Notes under the pieces: generated by a model | Database searches by the model: none | Told to the model about the DNA's origin: nothing | What the model saw: only the letters and a program-made list of their open reading frames with translations | Assembly: GCF_950295315.1 (NCBI RefSeq) | Contig: NC_080181.1 | Location: 640,526 to 704,525, forward strand | Reading direction: 5' to 3' | DNA: 64,000 nucleotides | Source of the DNA: Erinaceus europaeus | Taxonomy: Eukaryota; Chordata; Mammalia; Eulipotyphla; Erinaceidae | Position numbers and translations under genes: made by a program | Part shown: positions 41,182 to 52,400 of the stretch, piece by piece | Position numbering within the stretch: position 1 is the first letter of the stretch | Layout: every line of letters starts with the position of its first letter

Positions 41182-42415
41182 CTCACTGCCTGATGTCTGT
41201 CTGTCTTTAATCTATGCCTGATGCCTGTCCTTGCCATCACTGCCTGATGTCTGGCTTTGACCTCACTGCCTGATGTCTGTCCTTGGCCATCACTGCCTGA
41301 TGTCTGGCTTTGACCTCACTGCCTGATGCCTGTCTTTGGCCTCACTGCCTGATGTCTGGCTTTGAACTTACTGTCTGATGTCTGTCCTTGACCTCACTGC
41401 CTGATGTCTGTCCTTGACCTCACTGCTTGATGTCTGTCCTTGACCTCACTGTCTGATGTCTGGCTTTGACCTCACTGTCTGATGTCTGTCCTTGACCTCA
41501 CTGCCTGATGTCTGTCCTTGACCTCACTGCCTGATGTCTGACTCTGACCTCACTGCCTGATGTCTGGCTTTGACCTCACTGCCTGATGTCTGTCCTTGAC
41601 CTCACTGCTTGATGTCTGTCCTTGACCTCACTGTCTGATGTCTGGCTTTGACCTCACTGCCTGATGCCTGTCCTTGACCTCACTGCCTGATGTCTGTCCT
41701 TGACCTCACTGCCTGATGTCTGTCCTTGGCCATCACTGCCTGATGTCTGGCTTTGACCTCACTGCCTGATGCCTGTCCTTGGCCTCACTGCCTGATGTCT
41801 GGCTTTGAACTTACTGTCTGATGTCTGTCCTTGACCTCACTGCCTGATGTCTGTCCTTGACCTCACTGCTTGATGTCTGTCCTTGACCTCACTGTCTGAT
41901 GTCTGGCTTTGACCTCACTGTCTGATGTCTGTCCTTGACCTCACTGCCTGATGTCTGGCTTTGACCTCACTGCCTGATGTCTGGCTTTGACCTCACTGCC
42001 TGATGTCTGTCCTTGACCTCACTGCCTGATGTCTGACTCTGACCTCACTGCCTGATGTCTGGCTTTGAACTTACTGTCTGATGTCTGTCCTTGACCTCAC
42101 TGCCTGATATCTAACTCTGATCTCACTGCCTGATGTCTAACTCTGATCTCACTGCCTGATGTCTGGCTTTGATCTCACTGCCTGATGTCTAACTCTGATC
42201 TCACTGCCTGATGTCTGGCTTTGACCTCACTGCCTGATGTCTGTCCTTGACCTCACTGCCTGATGTCTGACTCTGACCTCACTGCCTGATGTCTGGCTTT
42301 GAACTTACTGTCTGATGTCTGTCCTTGACCTCACTGCCTGATATCTAACTCTGATCTCACTGCCTGATGTCTGGCTTTGACCTCACTACCTGATGCCTGT
42401 TCTTGGCCTCACTTG
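41182..42415 (+). repeat. 26-bp minisatellite array with higher-order repeats
   Basis: About 47 units of CTCACTGCCTGATGTCTG plus an 8-base variable end. The main variants end TCCTTGAC, GCTTTGAC, ACTCTGAC or TAACTCTGATC-like. A marker unit containing GCTTTGAACTTACTGTCTG occurs at about 41358, 41801, 42061 and 42295. Its spacings (443, 260, 234) are near or exact multiples of 26, and the sequence around the first two markers is nearly identical for over 180 bases, as is that around the last two. So blocks of units were duplicated as blocks. There are no unique spacers and it is not a CRISPR. Confidence 0.95.
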
Positions 42416-42754
42416 GGTGGCTGTCCTCCTTCACTCTGGTGGCTCACCTTTTCTTCACAGAGTGATGACTGACTTTGATTTTTTTTGCTTTTGACCCTTA
42501 ATTGCTCTAAGAATTCAAAAATTAATCTCTTTCTAGTGCTTTTAGAAACTTACCTTTCTGAGTAAAGCTGGCTCAACACAACTCTGAAGGTCTTGACAAG
42601 TAACTGCTCTAGCCAGACTTTCTGTTCTCTGCAGAATGAGCCAAAATATATGTATTTAGTGGAAACAATTCTTTTGAAAAAGAAGTGTTTCCATTCTTAT
42701 TTTCATATTTTAGAACACTTACCTGAATCCTTTGCTTTTTAATTTTTATTTATA
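42416..42754. other. no recognised feature
   Basis: AT-rich sequence after the minisatellite. No repeat is recognised. Confidence 0.4.
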
Positions 42755-43064
42755 AAAAGGAAACACTGGGGAGTCAGGAAGTAGTGCAGCGGGTTAAGCG
42801 CAAGTGGCACAAAACTCAAGGACAGGCTTAAGGATCCCAGTTCAAACTCCCAGCTCCCCACCTGCAGGGGAGTCGCTTCACAAGCAGTGAAGCAGGCCTG
42901 CAGGTGTCTTTCTCTCCCCCCGAGTCTTCCCTCCTCTCTCCATTTCTCTCTGTCCTATCCAACAATGATGACATCAATAACAATAATAATAACTACAACA
43001 ATAAAACAACAAGGGCAACAAAAGGGAGTAAATAAATAAATATTTTTTAATAAAAGGAAACACT
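42755..43064 (+). mobile_element. F1 SINE with 13-bp target duplication
   Basis: AAAAGGAAACACT lies at 42755-42767 and 43052-43064. The element (42768-43051) has a complete head, core, CT-rich body, CAA/TAA tail and AAGGGCAACAAAAGGGAG end. Confidence 0.92.
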
Positions 43065-43065
43065 A

Positions 43066-43495
43066 ACAAAAAACATAAGATAAGAGGAGTACAACTCCAC
43101 ACAATTCCTATCACCAGAACTTATCCCCTCCCCTGATAGTTTTCCTATTCTTTATCATTCTGGGAGTATGGGCCCAGGGTCATTATGGGTGCCAAATGGG
43201 TGGTAGGTCTGGCTTCTGTAATTGCTTCTCCCATGAACATGAGCATTAGCAGGTAGATCCATACTCCCAGGATGTCTCTCTCTTTCCTTAGTGGGGCGGG
43301 GTTCTGAGGAAGTAGGGCTCCAGGACACATTGGTGGGGTCAGTCATCTGCCCAGGGAAGTCATGTTGGCATCATGTTAGCATCTAGAACCTGGTGGCTGA
43401 AAAAAAAGTTAACATATAGAGCCAAATAAATTGTTGACTAATTATGAACCTAAAGGCTGGAATAGTTCATATGAAGAGTTGGGGGAATCCTATTT
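43066..43495 (-). mobile_element. repeat X, copy D (minus strand, 5'-truncated)
   Basis: Reverse complement of the 3' part of repeat X: TAAGAGGAGTACAACTCC, CCTATTCTTTATCATTCTGGGAG, GGCTTCTGTAATTGCTTCTCCC, GACACATTGGTG and TAGCATCTAGAACCTGGTGGCTG. It continues past the pyrimidine run to CTAATTATGAACCTAAAGGC, as in copy C. Confidence 0.8.
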
Positions 43496-44084
43496 TTATC
43501 ATTTATAAAGCTCTTGAAACTCTAAAATGAACATTAAAGTATTAAAAATATTGCCATTGAATATATACAACTTGAAAAAAAACAGTGAATTTCGAGTTTT
43601 CTCTATTTACTACTTATTTCTGTTCTCCCTTCCTCCCCAAGGGAAATGCCTTTGTTAATGTAGCATGAAATGTTCTATAGTTTATGAATATATCTGTGTC
43701 CATGTGAGATACTATAATACTGCTGGTTTATTTCTAATGTGTTGTTTTCGTTCAGCATCAGCTATCCATGCCACCATCTAGCTTCATGTCTCTCCTTGTA
43801 TCTAGCATGTGTGACTCATTCTGAAGCAACAAACGATGTCCCATGAACAAGCTGCACACCACATCCTTCAGATCAGTTTGGGGGTGATACATGGAGCAAC
43901 CATCCATGAGAACCACCTAACTTCTCCATTTTTTCCTCTTCTTTAACACCTCCATACTATTTTGTGACTTTTCGCCCAACCAGGTAGGTTTGCTAGATGA
44001 ATGGCACTTTTGTTAGAACTTCTAAGTGGATTTTTTCCTGTTATTAACTAGTCGTTTCTAGAGTAAGGTTTTTTTTTTTTAACT
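43496..44084. other. no recognised feature
   Basis: AT-rich, without recognised repeats. Texture in 43600-43900 recalls old L1 3' sequence (TGTTTTCGTTCAGCATCAGC), but I cannot support the call. Confidence 0.35.
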
Positions 44085-44214
44085 TTTAAAAAATATTTAT
44101 TTATTGGATAAAGACAGCCAGAAATCAAGAGAGAAGGGGGAGATAGAGAGGGAGAAAGAGACAGAGAGACACCACAGCCCTCCTTCACCACTCACTAATC
44201 TTTCCCCCTGCAGG
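44085..44214 (-). mobile_element. F2 SINE fragment (tRNA head missing)
   Basis: Tail, GA-rich body and hairpin segment are present and end at the core CCCCCTGCAGGT. On the minus strand the head is missing, as in 5' truncation. Confidence 0.75.
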
Positions 44215-44664
44215 TCCGGCGTTGTGGTTTTTGAATAATGAGCTTCCACCGGAAAGGATACTGAACTGTTCCTAGTTTATCCATAAAGTCTGCTGTGTCC
44301 CTGCCCCTAAGCCTATGTCTGCTTGGTGTCCCAGCTGCTGGCCCTGATACTTCACTATCATGAGGGGTCCTGCTCACAGTAATGAGCCACTCTGGCTCTA
44401 GAGAGCTGTGTCTGCACTGCCCTGCTGAGCAGAGCCTGGCTATAGACCTACTTGATAGCGATTCCCAAGCTAAGAGACATCCTTCTGGCCCTACTTTACT
44501 CATGAGCTGATTCTTTGATATATATATATATAGTTAGACCATAAAGTGAAATTAAAGTAGAAAACTTAACTAACAGATATCCTAACATTACAGTAACCAT
44601 GCTTTCCTTGCATGAACTCTCTATGGCAATGTTGTGATTTAATATACTTTGCTGTGGACTATTT
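44215..44664. other. no recognised feature
   Basis: A 102-codon minus-strand frame (44195-44503) has no recognisable domain. A short (TA)n tract lies at 44519-44531. Confidence 0.4.
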
Positions 44665-44868
44665 TTAAATTTTTTATCTTTATTCATTTGATAGAGATAG
44701 CCATAAATCAAGAGGGAAGGAGGTGATAGAGAGAGAGAGACACCTGCAGCCCTGTATCACCACTCACAAAGCTTTTCCTCTGCAGGTGAGAACCTGGGGG
44801 CTCAAGCCTGGGTTCTTGTGCACTGTAACATGTGCGCTCAACCAGGTGCGCCAACACCCGGCCCCCAT
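44665..44868 (-). mobile_element. F2 SINE
   Basis: A complete minus-strand copy: TTTATTCATTTGATAGAGATAG, GA-rich body, CCTCTGCAGGTGAGAACC core, GGGCTCAAGCC box B region and a head ending CGCCAACACCCGGCCCC. Confidence 0.85.
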
Positions 44869-46501
44869 GCTTCTGGTTTTTTATAAAAGGATTTTATGTC
44901 TTTCTTTCTGAAATGAGATTGACCTGTTCTTCCCCACTTATCCTCTCCTGTTGGGCACGAGTTCCTGGTCTCGTCCCTCTCCGGCGATGCTAGCCTGGCA
45001 CTCTCCTTGTTTGGTCTTGTCCTACAGATTTTACCAACCTGTGAAATACTGCAGACATGATCTCACATTGTTTGCTGGACACAGCTGCCCTATTATGTAA
45101 AGATTAATCCTTCTTTAAACATTAGTGCAACATTTTAGTACCTTGGACAGTTTTGAAATATGCTATGAAATCTGTAAACATTTTGGTGTTATCTTTTTTG
45201 TTACTGATTGACACCTTCCTCAAGATCAGAAACTGAGTGTTAAAAATCAATTTTTAAAAAAAAAATATTTATTAAATCTTGCTTCAAGCTATAGAACATG
45301 ACATGCTTATTTTTTTTCCCTTCACACTCGAGGAAGATGTGTAAAATGTCCTTAAGTATTTCATTTTGATTAAGCTGTTTTGTTTGACTTTTTTCTTCCT
45401 GCTATTAAACATTTTATCTATTGGACCCACCAATTAGAGTGCTATACGGTAGCTAGACTTGTCACTCTGTCTATCTAGGTTTAGCTTTCTATATTTTTAA
45501 AATGACATTATTTTACATATACAATTGAGCCTTTCTATAACCACAAGTGGTCACTATTTAGGAATTGGTTTCACCTTGAAGACTACTTGTGGGCATTAAG
45601 TAGGCAGCACCTGTTCTCTGGGTGAGCCTGATCGCAGCAGGGCAGGCGGTCAGCCCAGTGACAGAGCCATAGTCCCCAGAGGACAGAGACCCCACTCTTC
45701 TGGGCTTTTCGTTCCGACTAGACTTCTAGCCACCAGAGTTCTTCTCCTTCCTCTGTGACTCTCTGGCCTGTGACATGTTATCCATGGCCACCTTTTGGCT
45801 GGTTCTGCCTCCCCTAAAGTCCGGAGTCTCTGACACTCTGTTGAAATAAGATGAACAACCCATTGCTTTCATAATGGTGGCCTTTATCACAATCACAGAA
45901 ACAAAATTCCCAAGCAGAAATATACCTTGGATCTTGAACTCTTTTACAAGATTTTTGCATCCAAGAATGGCTAAGCAGGAACAGAGAAGGAGGTCGCAGG
46001 TAAGGGAACTAGGACAGCAATGATACAGTCATCTCAGCGGGAGAAGCGATTTAGGGTGATTTGTACACTATTACTTGGATTCTCGCCAGACACATCCATT
46101 CACAGGCTTCTGGCCAGCAGGCGAACCACCAAACAACACAATTGAGTGAACAAATACTAACCCTCCTGAGTCCAGCACAAAGAACAGTGAAGCTGCAAAG
46201 AAGGAAGGAGATTAAAAGTCATCAACTGCCGAGTTCTCATTTTAGAAACAGAAAATTTGGGGCCCAAAGAGAGCAATTTATGCTATTATCTGTTTTCAGT
46301 TCCCGAAATGTGCCTATCACTGGTCCATTGGGGGTCTGTGTTGATATGCAAAGCAACTGCATACTCTTTAGCCAGTTCATCTCGCATTTTAAGAACTTAA
46401 CACCCTTCACAATTCTCAATAGTGTATCATTGCTTATATTTTAAGAAAGATTCAGAAACTTGTTAGAATATTGGAGGTTCATTGCCTCAAAGTTTGTGAA
46501 G
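44869..46501. other. no recognised feature
   Basis: About 1.6 kb, AT-rich to 45580 and mixed thereafter, with no retroposon. A 127-codon plus-strand frame at 46061-46444 has no domain I know. Long repeat-free DNA in this SINE-dense window could be under constraint, but nothing in the sequence proves it. Confidence 0.4.
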
Positions 46502-46695
46502 ATGACTTTAAAAAAAAAATATTTTCCCTTTTGTTGCTCTTGTTGTTTTTTAGTGTTGTTGTAGTTATTACTGTTGTTGTTGTTGTTGATGTCATCATTG
46601 TTACATAGGACAGAAAGAAATGGAGAGAGGAGGGGAAGACAGAGAGGGGGAGAGATTGCCCTGTAGGTGGGGAGCCAGGGGCTCAAAATGACTTT
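46502..46695 (-). mobile_element. F1 SINE lacking its tRNA head, 8-bp duplication
   Basis: ATGACTTT at 46502-46509 and 46688-46695 flanks the element. On the minus strand it starts at GAGCCCCTGGCTCCCCACC, so almost the whole tRNA-like head is missing and the hairpin segment is deleted (CTACAGGGCAATC). The rest of the body and tail is normal. This suits 5' truncation during reverse transcription. Confidence 0.8.
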
Positions 46696-46737
46696 CTATA
46701 ACCACTTGGGAATTTTGTTTTTTAAGATAGAAACAGA

Positions 46738-46920
46738 GAAGTAAAGAGAAAGAGAAGGAGAGTGAGAAGAGAGGGAAGGGAAGATAGGAGAGAAACTGGG
46801 AGAGGGAGAGGGAGGGAGAAACAGAGGGAGGGAGAAACAGAGGGAGAGGGAGAGGGAGAGGAAGAGGGAGAGGGAGAGGGAGAGGGAGAGGGAGAGGGAG
46901 AGGGAGAGGGAGAGGGAGAC
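46738..46920. repeat. GA-rich tract with (GGGAGA)n
   Basis: Irregular GA-rich sequence becomes regular GGGAGA hexamers (about 46845-46918). It looks like the expanded GA-rich body of a minus-strand SINE whose head-like part follows at 46978. Confidence 0.9.
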
Positions 46921-46977
46921 TTTCCCCTTAATTTCATATCCAAAACCTAGATGACTATGCAAGAGAATCACAAGATT

Positions 46978-47085
46978 TTTTTTTTTTAATTCTATCCCCG
47001 TTAGCACCGGGGACTGAACCTGGGTTCTTGAAGTCACAGGCATCAATGTCTTTGGCAGAACTCCTAAGAGAGTTCCTATGCACAA
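46978..47085 (-). mobile_element. SINE family F4, head part
   Basis: A T-run, then GCACCGGGGACTGAACCTGGG and CAGGCATCAATGTCTTTGGC, matching the F4 layout on the minus strand. Confidence 0.55.
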
Positions 47086-47194
47086 GGTCTTCTTATTTTA
47101 AATACTTGTATTTTATTGTTTTATTATATTTTGCTATTGAGAGAGGGGAGAGAGGGATAGGGACTAGGAGAGGGAGGGGGAGGGGAGGAACATT

Positions 47195-47513
47195 AAAAAT
47201 TGACACATTAGGGAGTTGGGCGGTAGCGCAGCGGGTTAAGTGCAGGTGGCACAAAGCACAAGGACCAGTGTAAGGATCCTGGTTCAAGCCCCCGGCTCCC
47301 TAGGGGGCTCCTGCAGGGGAGTAGTTTCACAGGCGGTGAAGCAGGTCTGTAGGTGCCTGTCTTTCTCTCCCCCTCTCTGTCTTCCCCTCCTCGCTCCATT
47401 TCTCTCTCTCCTATCCAACAACCATGACAACAACAATAACTACAACAATAAAACAAGGGCAACAAAAGGGAATAAATAAATAATTAAAAAATCTAAAAAA
47501 AATTGACACATTA
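47195..47513 (+). mobile_element. F1 SINE with 16-bp target duplication
   Basis: AAAAATTGACACATTA is found at 47195-47210 and 47498-47513. The element (47211-47497) has a clean head (GGGCGGTAGCGCAGCGGG), box B GGTTCAAGCCC, a short insertion at the core (CTCCCTAGGGGGCTCCTGCAG), CT-rich body and CAA/TAA tail. Confidence 0.93.
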
Positions 47514-50221
47514 AGTCTATAGTAGCAGACAGCTTCTGTAATTTCCTGAGAGCAGTGTCTTCCTCACAGAGCACTTGGAGGCAAGGTCCTCAGGTCTGCA
47601 CAGGCCAGTGGTGATACAATGGCCCAAGACCAGCTTCAGTAGCCCCTAGTGCTCCTGCAGAGTCAGATTCCCAGACAGGGCCTAGCCCAGCCTCTCCCAG
47701 CTGGGCCCAGGACATACTCAACACAATCTCTGATCTACGCTGCCTGCCCCAACTTAGTGGGACATGATCTCAGTGTCAGATGGCCTGGCAACCTCAGGTC
47801 ACACTCCTGGGTATGGAGAGCTGGCAGGATAGGCAGCCAAGGTCAAACACCCTGAACATCTGCATGTCACCTGCCATGAGCATCCCTTTGCCAGCTGTGA
47901 CATTTGCAATTCAATGTCCGCCTTTCCTTCTGAACTCAAGCTACACGTCATCACCCCATAGCCTCCACTGTGAGCTGTGCGCAGGATCTACCTGGTCAAT
48001 ATCCATTGATCAAGCCATGACCCACCCTATAGGCACAGCATCTATAATTGTCAAGACCTGGGCTAGTTCTGCTTCAATCACACACTCTTTCTAATCTGGT
48101 GAGCATTTAATAACACCATTTCTATTCTGCTGACCCTTGCACACTGTGAACTGGCATGTGGAGAAGGGTCACAGTGAGGGGAGGGGGAGGAATGATGTAT
48201 ATTATTTAGAAGCATGTTCTGAAGTGTCCTGAAATGGAAAATCCATGAGAGATATGACATGATGATCCACAGAGACCCCTGGAATAAAGGGAGAATACAA
48301 TTTTTCTATAGTCAAAGAGCAAATCCAGAAGAGAGTAGTCAATGTTTAATTTCTGAGTATGGCCCTGCTATGTAACCTACGGCTCTTACAAAAATGCACC
48401 TTCCCTTTAGCAGGTAGATCAGCCGTGATTCATCCTGACACTGGTGTGAGCGCATGCATATAGATGTCCATCACAGCTAAACCTTCCCTCCTTTGGCTTA
48501 ACTGACAACTATATTCTAGAGGAAAACCTGAGACTTTGAGGGCCCACTTGGAAGAATCTCTTGTCTTGCTGAAGACACAAGGATAAGACACTGAGCAAAA
48601 AGCAAATCACTGGAGTTCGGGTAGGAGAGCAGACCAGTGTCCACGAGACTCTGGGGTCCCAGCACTCACACTCTTCTGCCAAGGCAGGCTGTGTGACCCA
48701 AGTATGTGGGAGCACAGTGCACGCTAAGAACACACCGCCATGCTGGGAACTGGGGCCACAGGCACAGAAGTGGTCTCCCCTGTGAGGGTTCCTATGCCCT
48801 CCTCCCATGGGCGGCTACATTGCCTTGTGCAGGGGAGCTGCTTCCCGCTGGTGTTCTCCAGGGGCTGACCCTGCTAGCTGTGCTGGGACCCTATCTCCTC
48901 AGAAAACCAGGGACTGGGATGGGCAGCCTATCAGGTAGTGTCAGGCCCACTGCACATGGGTGGCCGCACTGGGAGCCTGGCACAAGCTAGCCCACTGCAC
49001 CGAGGCCCTGCCCACCTGCACACAGGATGGAAGGGATCCCAGCACCAGGGTATGAACAAGGAAGCCCAGGAGGAAAACCAGAATCCAGGCTCTCCACCAC
49101 CATCCTTAACTGTGTGGGATTTCAAACAAAGCTCTCCACAGGCAAAGGGGACTAAGCACCACTGAAGCTGGTCCAGAGCCCAGGGCTGGAAAATGAGGTT
49201 GAGTGGACACTGTGTGTGGGAAGTAAGAGGCCAGGAGACTCCTGTGCACACACAGCCTGCACACACCTCCCCTCCTCATTTCATTCCACAGACTGTGGAA
49301 GCAAATGCCCATTCTTCATGCAGCAATCACTCAAACGCTGACTGAATTTGAGGTTTTAAAATAGGTGAGCCCCTGCCCATCAAAATCAGGCTGTGTTAAC
49401 TAGGCAGAGTGGAAGGGTGAGCCAGGTACCACTGATTTCTCCTGGCCAAGCTGCAAACTATGTCCCAAAGGGAGAAGGAACAGCAAGACTGCTTACACAA
49501 GACTACAGGCACAAGCCATGCCTCCCAAGGGAAACAAAGCCCCTGAAGGGAGAAAGCAGAGTGTGTCTGTCTTGGGACTTGTGCATGGGCAGGATGTGTG
49601 CTGATGCGGAAAGAAACAGAACGGCCAGGACTGTGAGAACAGGCTGCAGCAGCAGAGCCTGGACAACAGCCTAGTGATGGGAGGAAGCTGCCCTCCCCAA
49701 CACCTAGAGCAGTCTCCTCACCTCTTCCTCAGGTTGTGTGGTAGTGGGGCTCTTTCTCTATAGGGAACCCTGGGGACACTCAGGAGCATGTGGTCAGGAC
49801 TCAGGGATGCCCAGATGCCAACACAGGATCTCAGAGGGTCTGGATTCTCCCTTCCTTCAATGTCTCCTGCTCTCACATCAGCCCCAATTCTGCTCTGCCC
49901 ATGTCAACAGGGATTCAGAAGGCCCTGGAAAGGCAGGGAGAGAGCTGCTGGGGTCATGGGCCTTGCCCTGTGTGTGTCCAGGTTCCTGCCTGGCCATGTA
50001 GTGGGATGTACCACAAGACTAGGGGACGCACCTACTCAGGGTCTTTCAGATTCTAAATGAAAATGCAACCCAGAGAACTGGAGCCCTGTATGTACATAGT
50101 TAAAGCTAAAGAAAGAAAGACAAGGAGATACTCAGATGCTTTTTACGCTCTTAACTTTTCACGCTCATCTCCAAGTTCCCTTCATGCCTTCCACCTGCCT
50201 GCAGTGAGTCATGGGGCCAAC
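47514..50221. other. no recognised feature
   Basis: About 2.7 kb, the longest stretch here without a recognised retroposon. Overlapping frames of 60-111 codons occur in both strands of GC-rich DNA, with no domains, no credible exon chain and no CpG-rich promoter. Confidence 0.45.
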
Positions 50222-50570
50222 TCAGCCCTGACCCTATAGCCAGCTCAGCCCTACAGCCAGCTCAGCTCTGTCCCCACAGCTCAGCTCAACCCTGTCCTCA
50301 TACCCCAGCTCAGCCCTAAACCCACAGTTTGGTTCAGCCCTATCCTCACAGCCCAGCTCAGCCCTGTCCTCACAAGCTAGCTCAGCCCTCACCCCACAAC
50401 TTAACTCAGCCCTGTCCTCACATCCCAGGCCAGCCCTCACCACACAGCACAGTTCAGCCCTGACCCCACAGCCCAGCCCTGTCCTCACAGCCCAGCTCAG
50501 CCCTGACCCCACAGCCCAGCCCTGTCCTCACAGCCCAGCTCAGCCCTGTCCCCACACCTCAGTTCATTTG
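50222..50570. repeat. ~24-bp minisatellite
   Basis: About 14 units of CAGCTCAGCCCTGTCCTCACAG-like sequence, typically 22-25 bases. Because many units are 24 bases and lack stops, the minus strand is open for 92 codons, reading repeats of the form C-E-D-R-A-E-L. This open frame follows from the repeat length and is not evidence of a gene. Confidence 0.88.
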
Positions 50571-51769
50571 GCTGTCCTTAAAATCTTTTTTTACAATATT
50601 GACTCGCTTCAGAGACTCTATCCCACAACTTTGGCATAAGAGCTCATTTAAGACTTCCAAGGTATTTGAATTTAGAAAGTTAACTTCTAAGTATCTCCAT
50701 GGGTGTCACTATGACTTTAACTGCTTTTAAGTCAATTTGTTATTGATTCAACCAGAATGGTCAATTACACTCCTCACATCCCCATTAGTCTCAGACTACT
50801 GACATGGCTGTGACCAGACGGCTATGGACAGCCCTCTCTCCACTTGCTCTGGCTGTGCTCAGCTGTGGGCACCCCCCTGCTCTGACTCTGCCCTGGGTGC
50901 TCCCTCTGTGCTGTCAGTCTGCACTGTATCCACCTTCGGGGAAAGCTCAAGGACTTGCACAGAAGGTACCAATCCTGCACTTGTGAGCTCAGAACTGGTA
51001 GGAACCCTATGAAGCTGTCCATGTTTAAGGTCAAGCTGGCTAAAGAGCAGCAACTCTACACAGCTCAGCATTGGTCTCCTGGGCTCCCTAGGTCTCTTGC
51101 CCTAAGGGTGGAAAGTATGTCTCAGGGCCAGAGAGACAGGTGGTATTTCCTGTCTCTCAAGGCCAGTGGGCATGTCTGCCCCTCTGAGACTAGGAGCCTC
51201 CCTGTGGACTGCAGAACAGGCCCTGATCCATGTACAGCAGCTGGACAGCCTGAGGGGACCAGGTAACAGAATCTGAAACCGGCTAGGTCCATGACACACA
51301 AGAGAAAGGGTCCACACTCCAGCAATGGAGCTGGACTCCAGGAAAATCACCTTCCATCTAGCAGTGTTTAGACAACTGGGTGATTTTCTCTTCTAAAGGA
51401 CAGCCCATGAGCTTCCCTGAGAGGACTCATGTTCTGGACATGACCTAGCACTTCTGGATAGACCAGCCTGTACACTGTCCTTGTGGATTCCCAGAAACAC
51501 AGACCTGACCTGCACACCATGGCAGGCCTGGCCCCTGATGCCAGGCCTCAGACAGGGAGTGCCACACACAGTCCCCAACTCTGGTGCCAGGCTTCCAGCT
51601 GTGTGGTGAGTGTGTCTGTCTGGCCCAGGAGACATGGCTGCCTGTACACCTGTGTGTGCTCATAGGCGAGAGCTCCAGGGCTGTCAGAGATAATGCTGGA
51701 CAGTGCTCGACTTGGCTGCATGTTCAAGGCTCCATGGAACATATTCATCTCTGCTGGGAGATGCCGCCC
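50571..51769. other. no recognised feature
   Basis: GC-rich right part with overlapping frames up to 103 codons and no domain. No repeat is recognised. Confidence 0.4.
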
Positions 51770-51861
51770 TGAAATGGGTCCTCAAGGGGTGCCCCTTGAA
51801 CAAAACAAGCTCACACTCAGCGGTGCCGGGTAATTGTGAGGCTCCTCACAATTACCCAACA
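51770..51861 (-). mobile_element. 5' edge of an LTR (minus strand), truncated
   Basis: On the minus strand an LTR starts TGTTGGGTAATTG at 51861, directly after a polypurine tract (reverse complement of TCTCCCCCTTTCTTTT at 51862-51877). LTR-like sequence can be followed for about 90 bases. I see no TATA or AATAAA downstream, so the rest appears lost. The start resembles the TGTTGGGTAG of the LTR at 25972 but then diverges. Confidence 0.6.
51828..51857. repeat. perfect 14-bp inverted repeat (hairpin), 2-base loop
   Basis: GGGTAATTGTGAGG, loop CT, CCTCACAATTACCC. A second perfect hairpin, TCAAGGGG-TG-CCCCTTGA, lies at 51782-51799. Both fall in the first 80 bases of the minus-strand LTR. Confidence 0.93.
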
Positions 51862-52060
51862 TCTCCCCCTTTCTTTTTATCTAATGGCCATAATATCAGG
51901 AATGTGGGGTGCTTTGTGAGGCAGGGAGTCTGAAAGGACTAGGCAAACCTTTGGGGTTACTACTGTCCCTCCTCGCTCAATCTCTCGGTAGAGAGAGACT
52001 AACAGGATAGACACACTCCTCAGGTCAAGCCCTGCCAAGCTCAACCACATCCTCACGATT
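51862..52060 (-). mobile_element. 3' internal edge of an endogenous retrovirus (minus strand)
   Basis: The polypurine tract is preceded, on the minus strand, by about 180 bases that include CCATTAGATAAAAAG and a CTCTCTCTACCGAGAG segment. It belongs to no other repeat I recognise, and its position between a polypurine tract and coding-poor sequence suits the region before a 3' LTR. No retroviral protein can be read. The left-hand limit is uncertain. Confidence 0.45.
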
Positions 52061-52069
52061 TCCCAACAC

Positions 52070-52400
52070 AGTGGGACATCTGAGCACTGCCATCCTGAAG
52101 AAACTTGGACACACCCATATAAGAGCAGCAGCAGCTCACTGACACGAGGGGGGGGGGCTCAGAATGGTGCAGCCACTCTGGAGGGCAGTGCAGTTGCTTC
52201 TGACAAGAGGAAGACACATTTATATATGGTATGCCACCACCGAGCTCCTTCCTGTCTAATGTGGGACGGGTTCTTCAGGCCACATAGAAACATATCAACG
52301 CTCACAGCAACTCTATTCAACACCATCAGAGCTTGGGGACAGCCCCATGCCCTACAGTGGTGAGAGGGTAGCAGGAGGTGCTCTGTCACTCACTGCTTAT
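52070..52400 (+). mobile_element. old L1 remnant (ORF2 3' end, plus strand)
   Basis: ATCCTGAAGAAACTTGGAC, AGAATGGTGCAGCCACTCTGG, AACTCTATTCAACACCATCAG and TTGGGGACAGCCCCATGCCC correspond to the end of L1 ORF2 in decayed form. Confidence 0.6.

Noticed and set aside
41182..42415. CRISPR-like array
   Set aside because: The repeats are directly contiguous 26-mers with variants and no unique spacers. It is a minisatellite in a mammalian genome.
51828..51857. Rho-independent transcription terminator
   Set aside because: The hairpin resembles one in shape, but the context is mammalian and retroviral, and bacterial-type termination does not apply.
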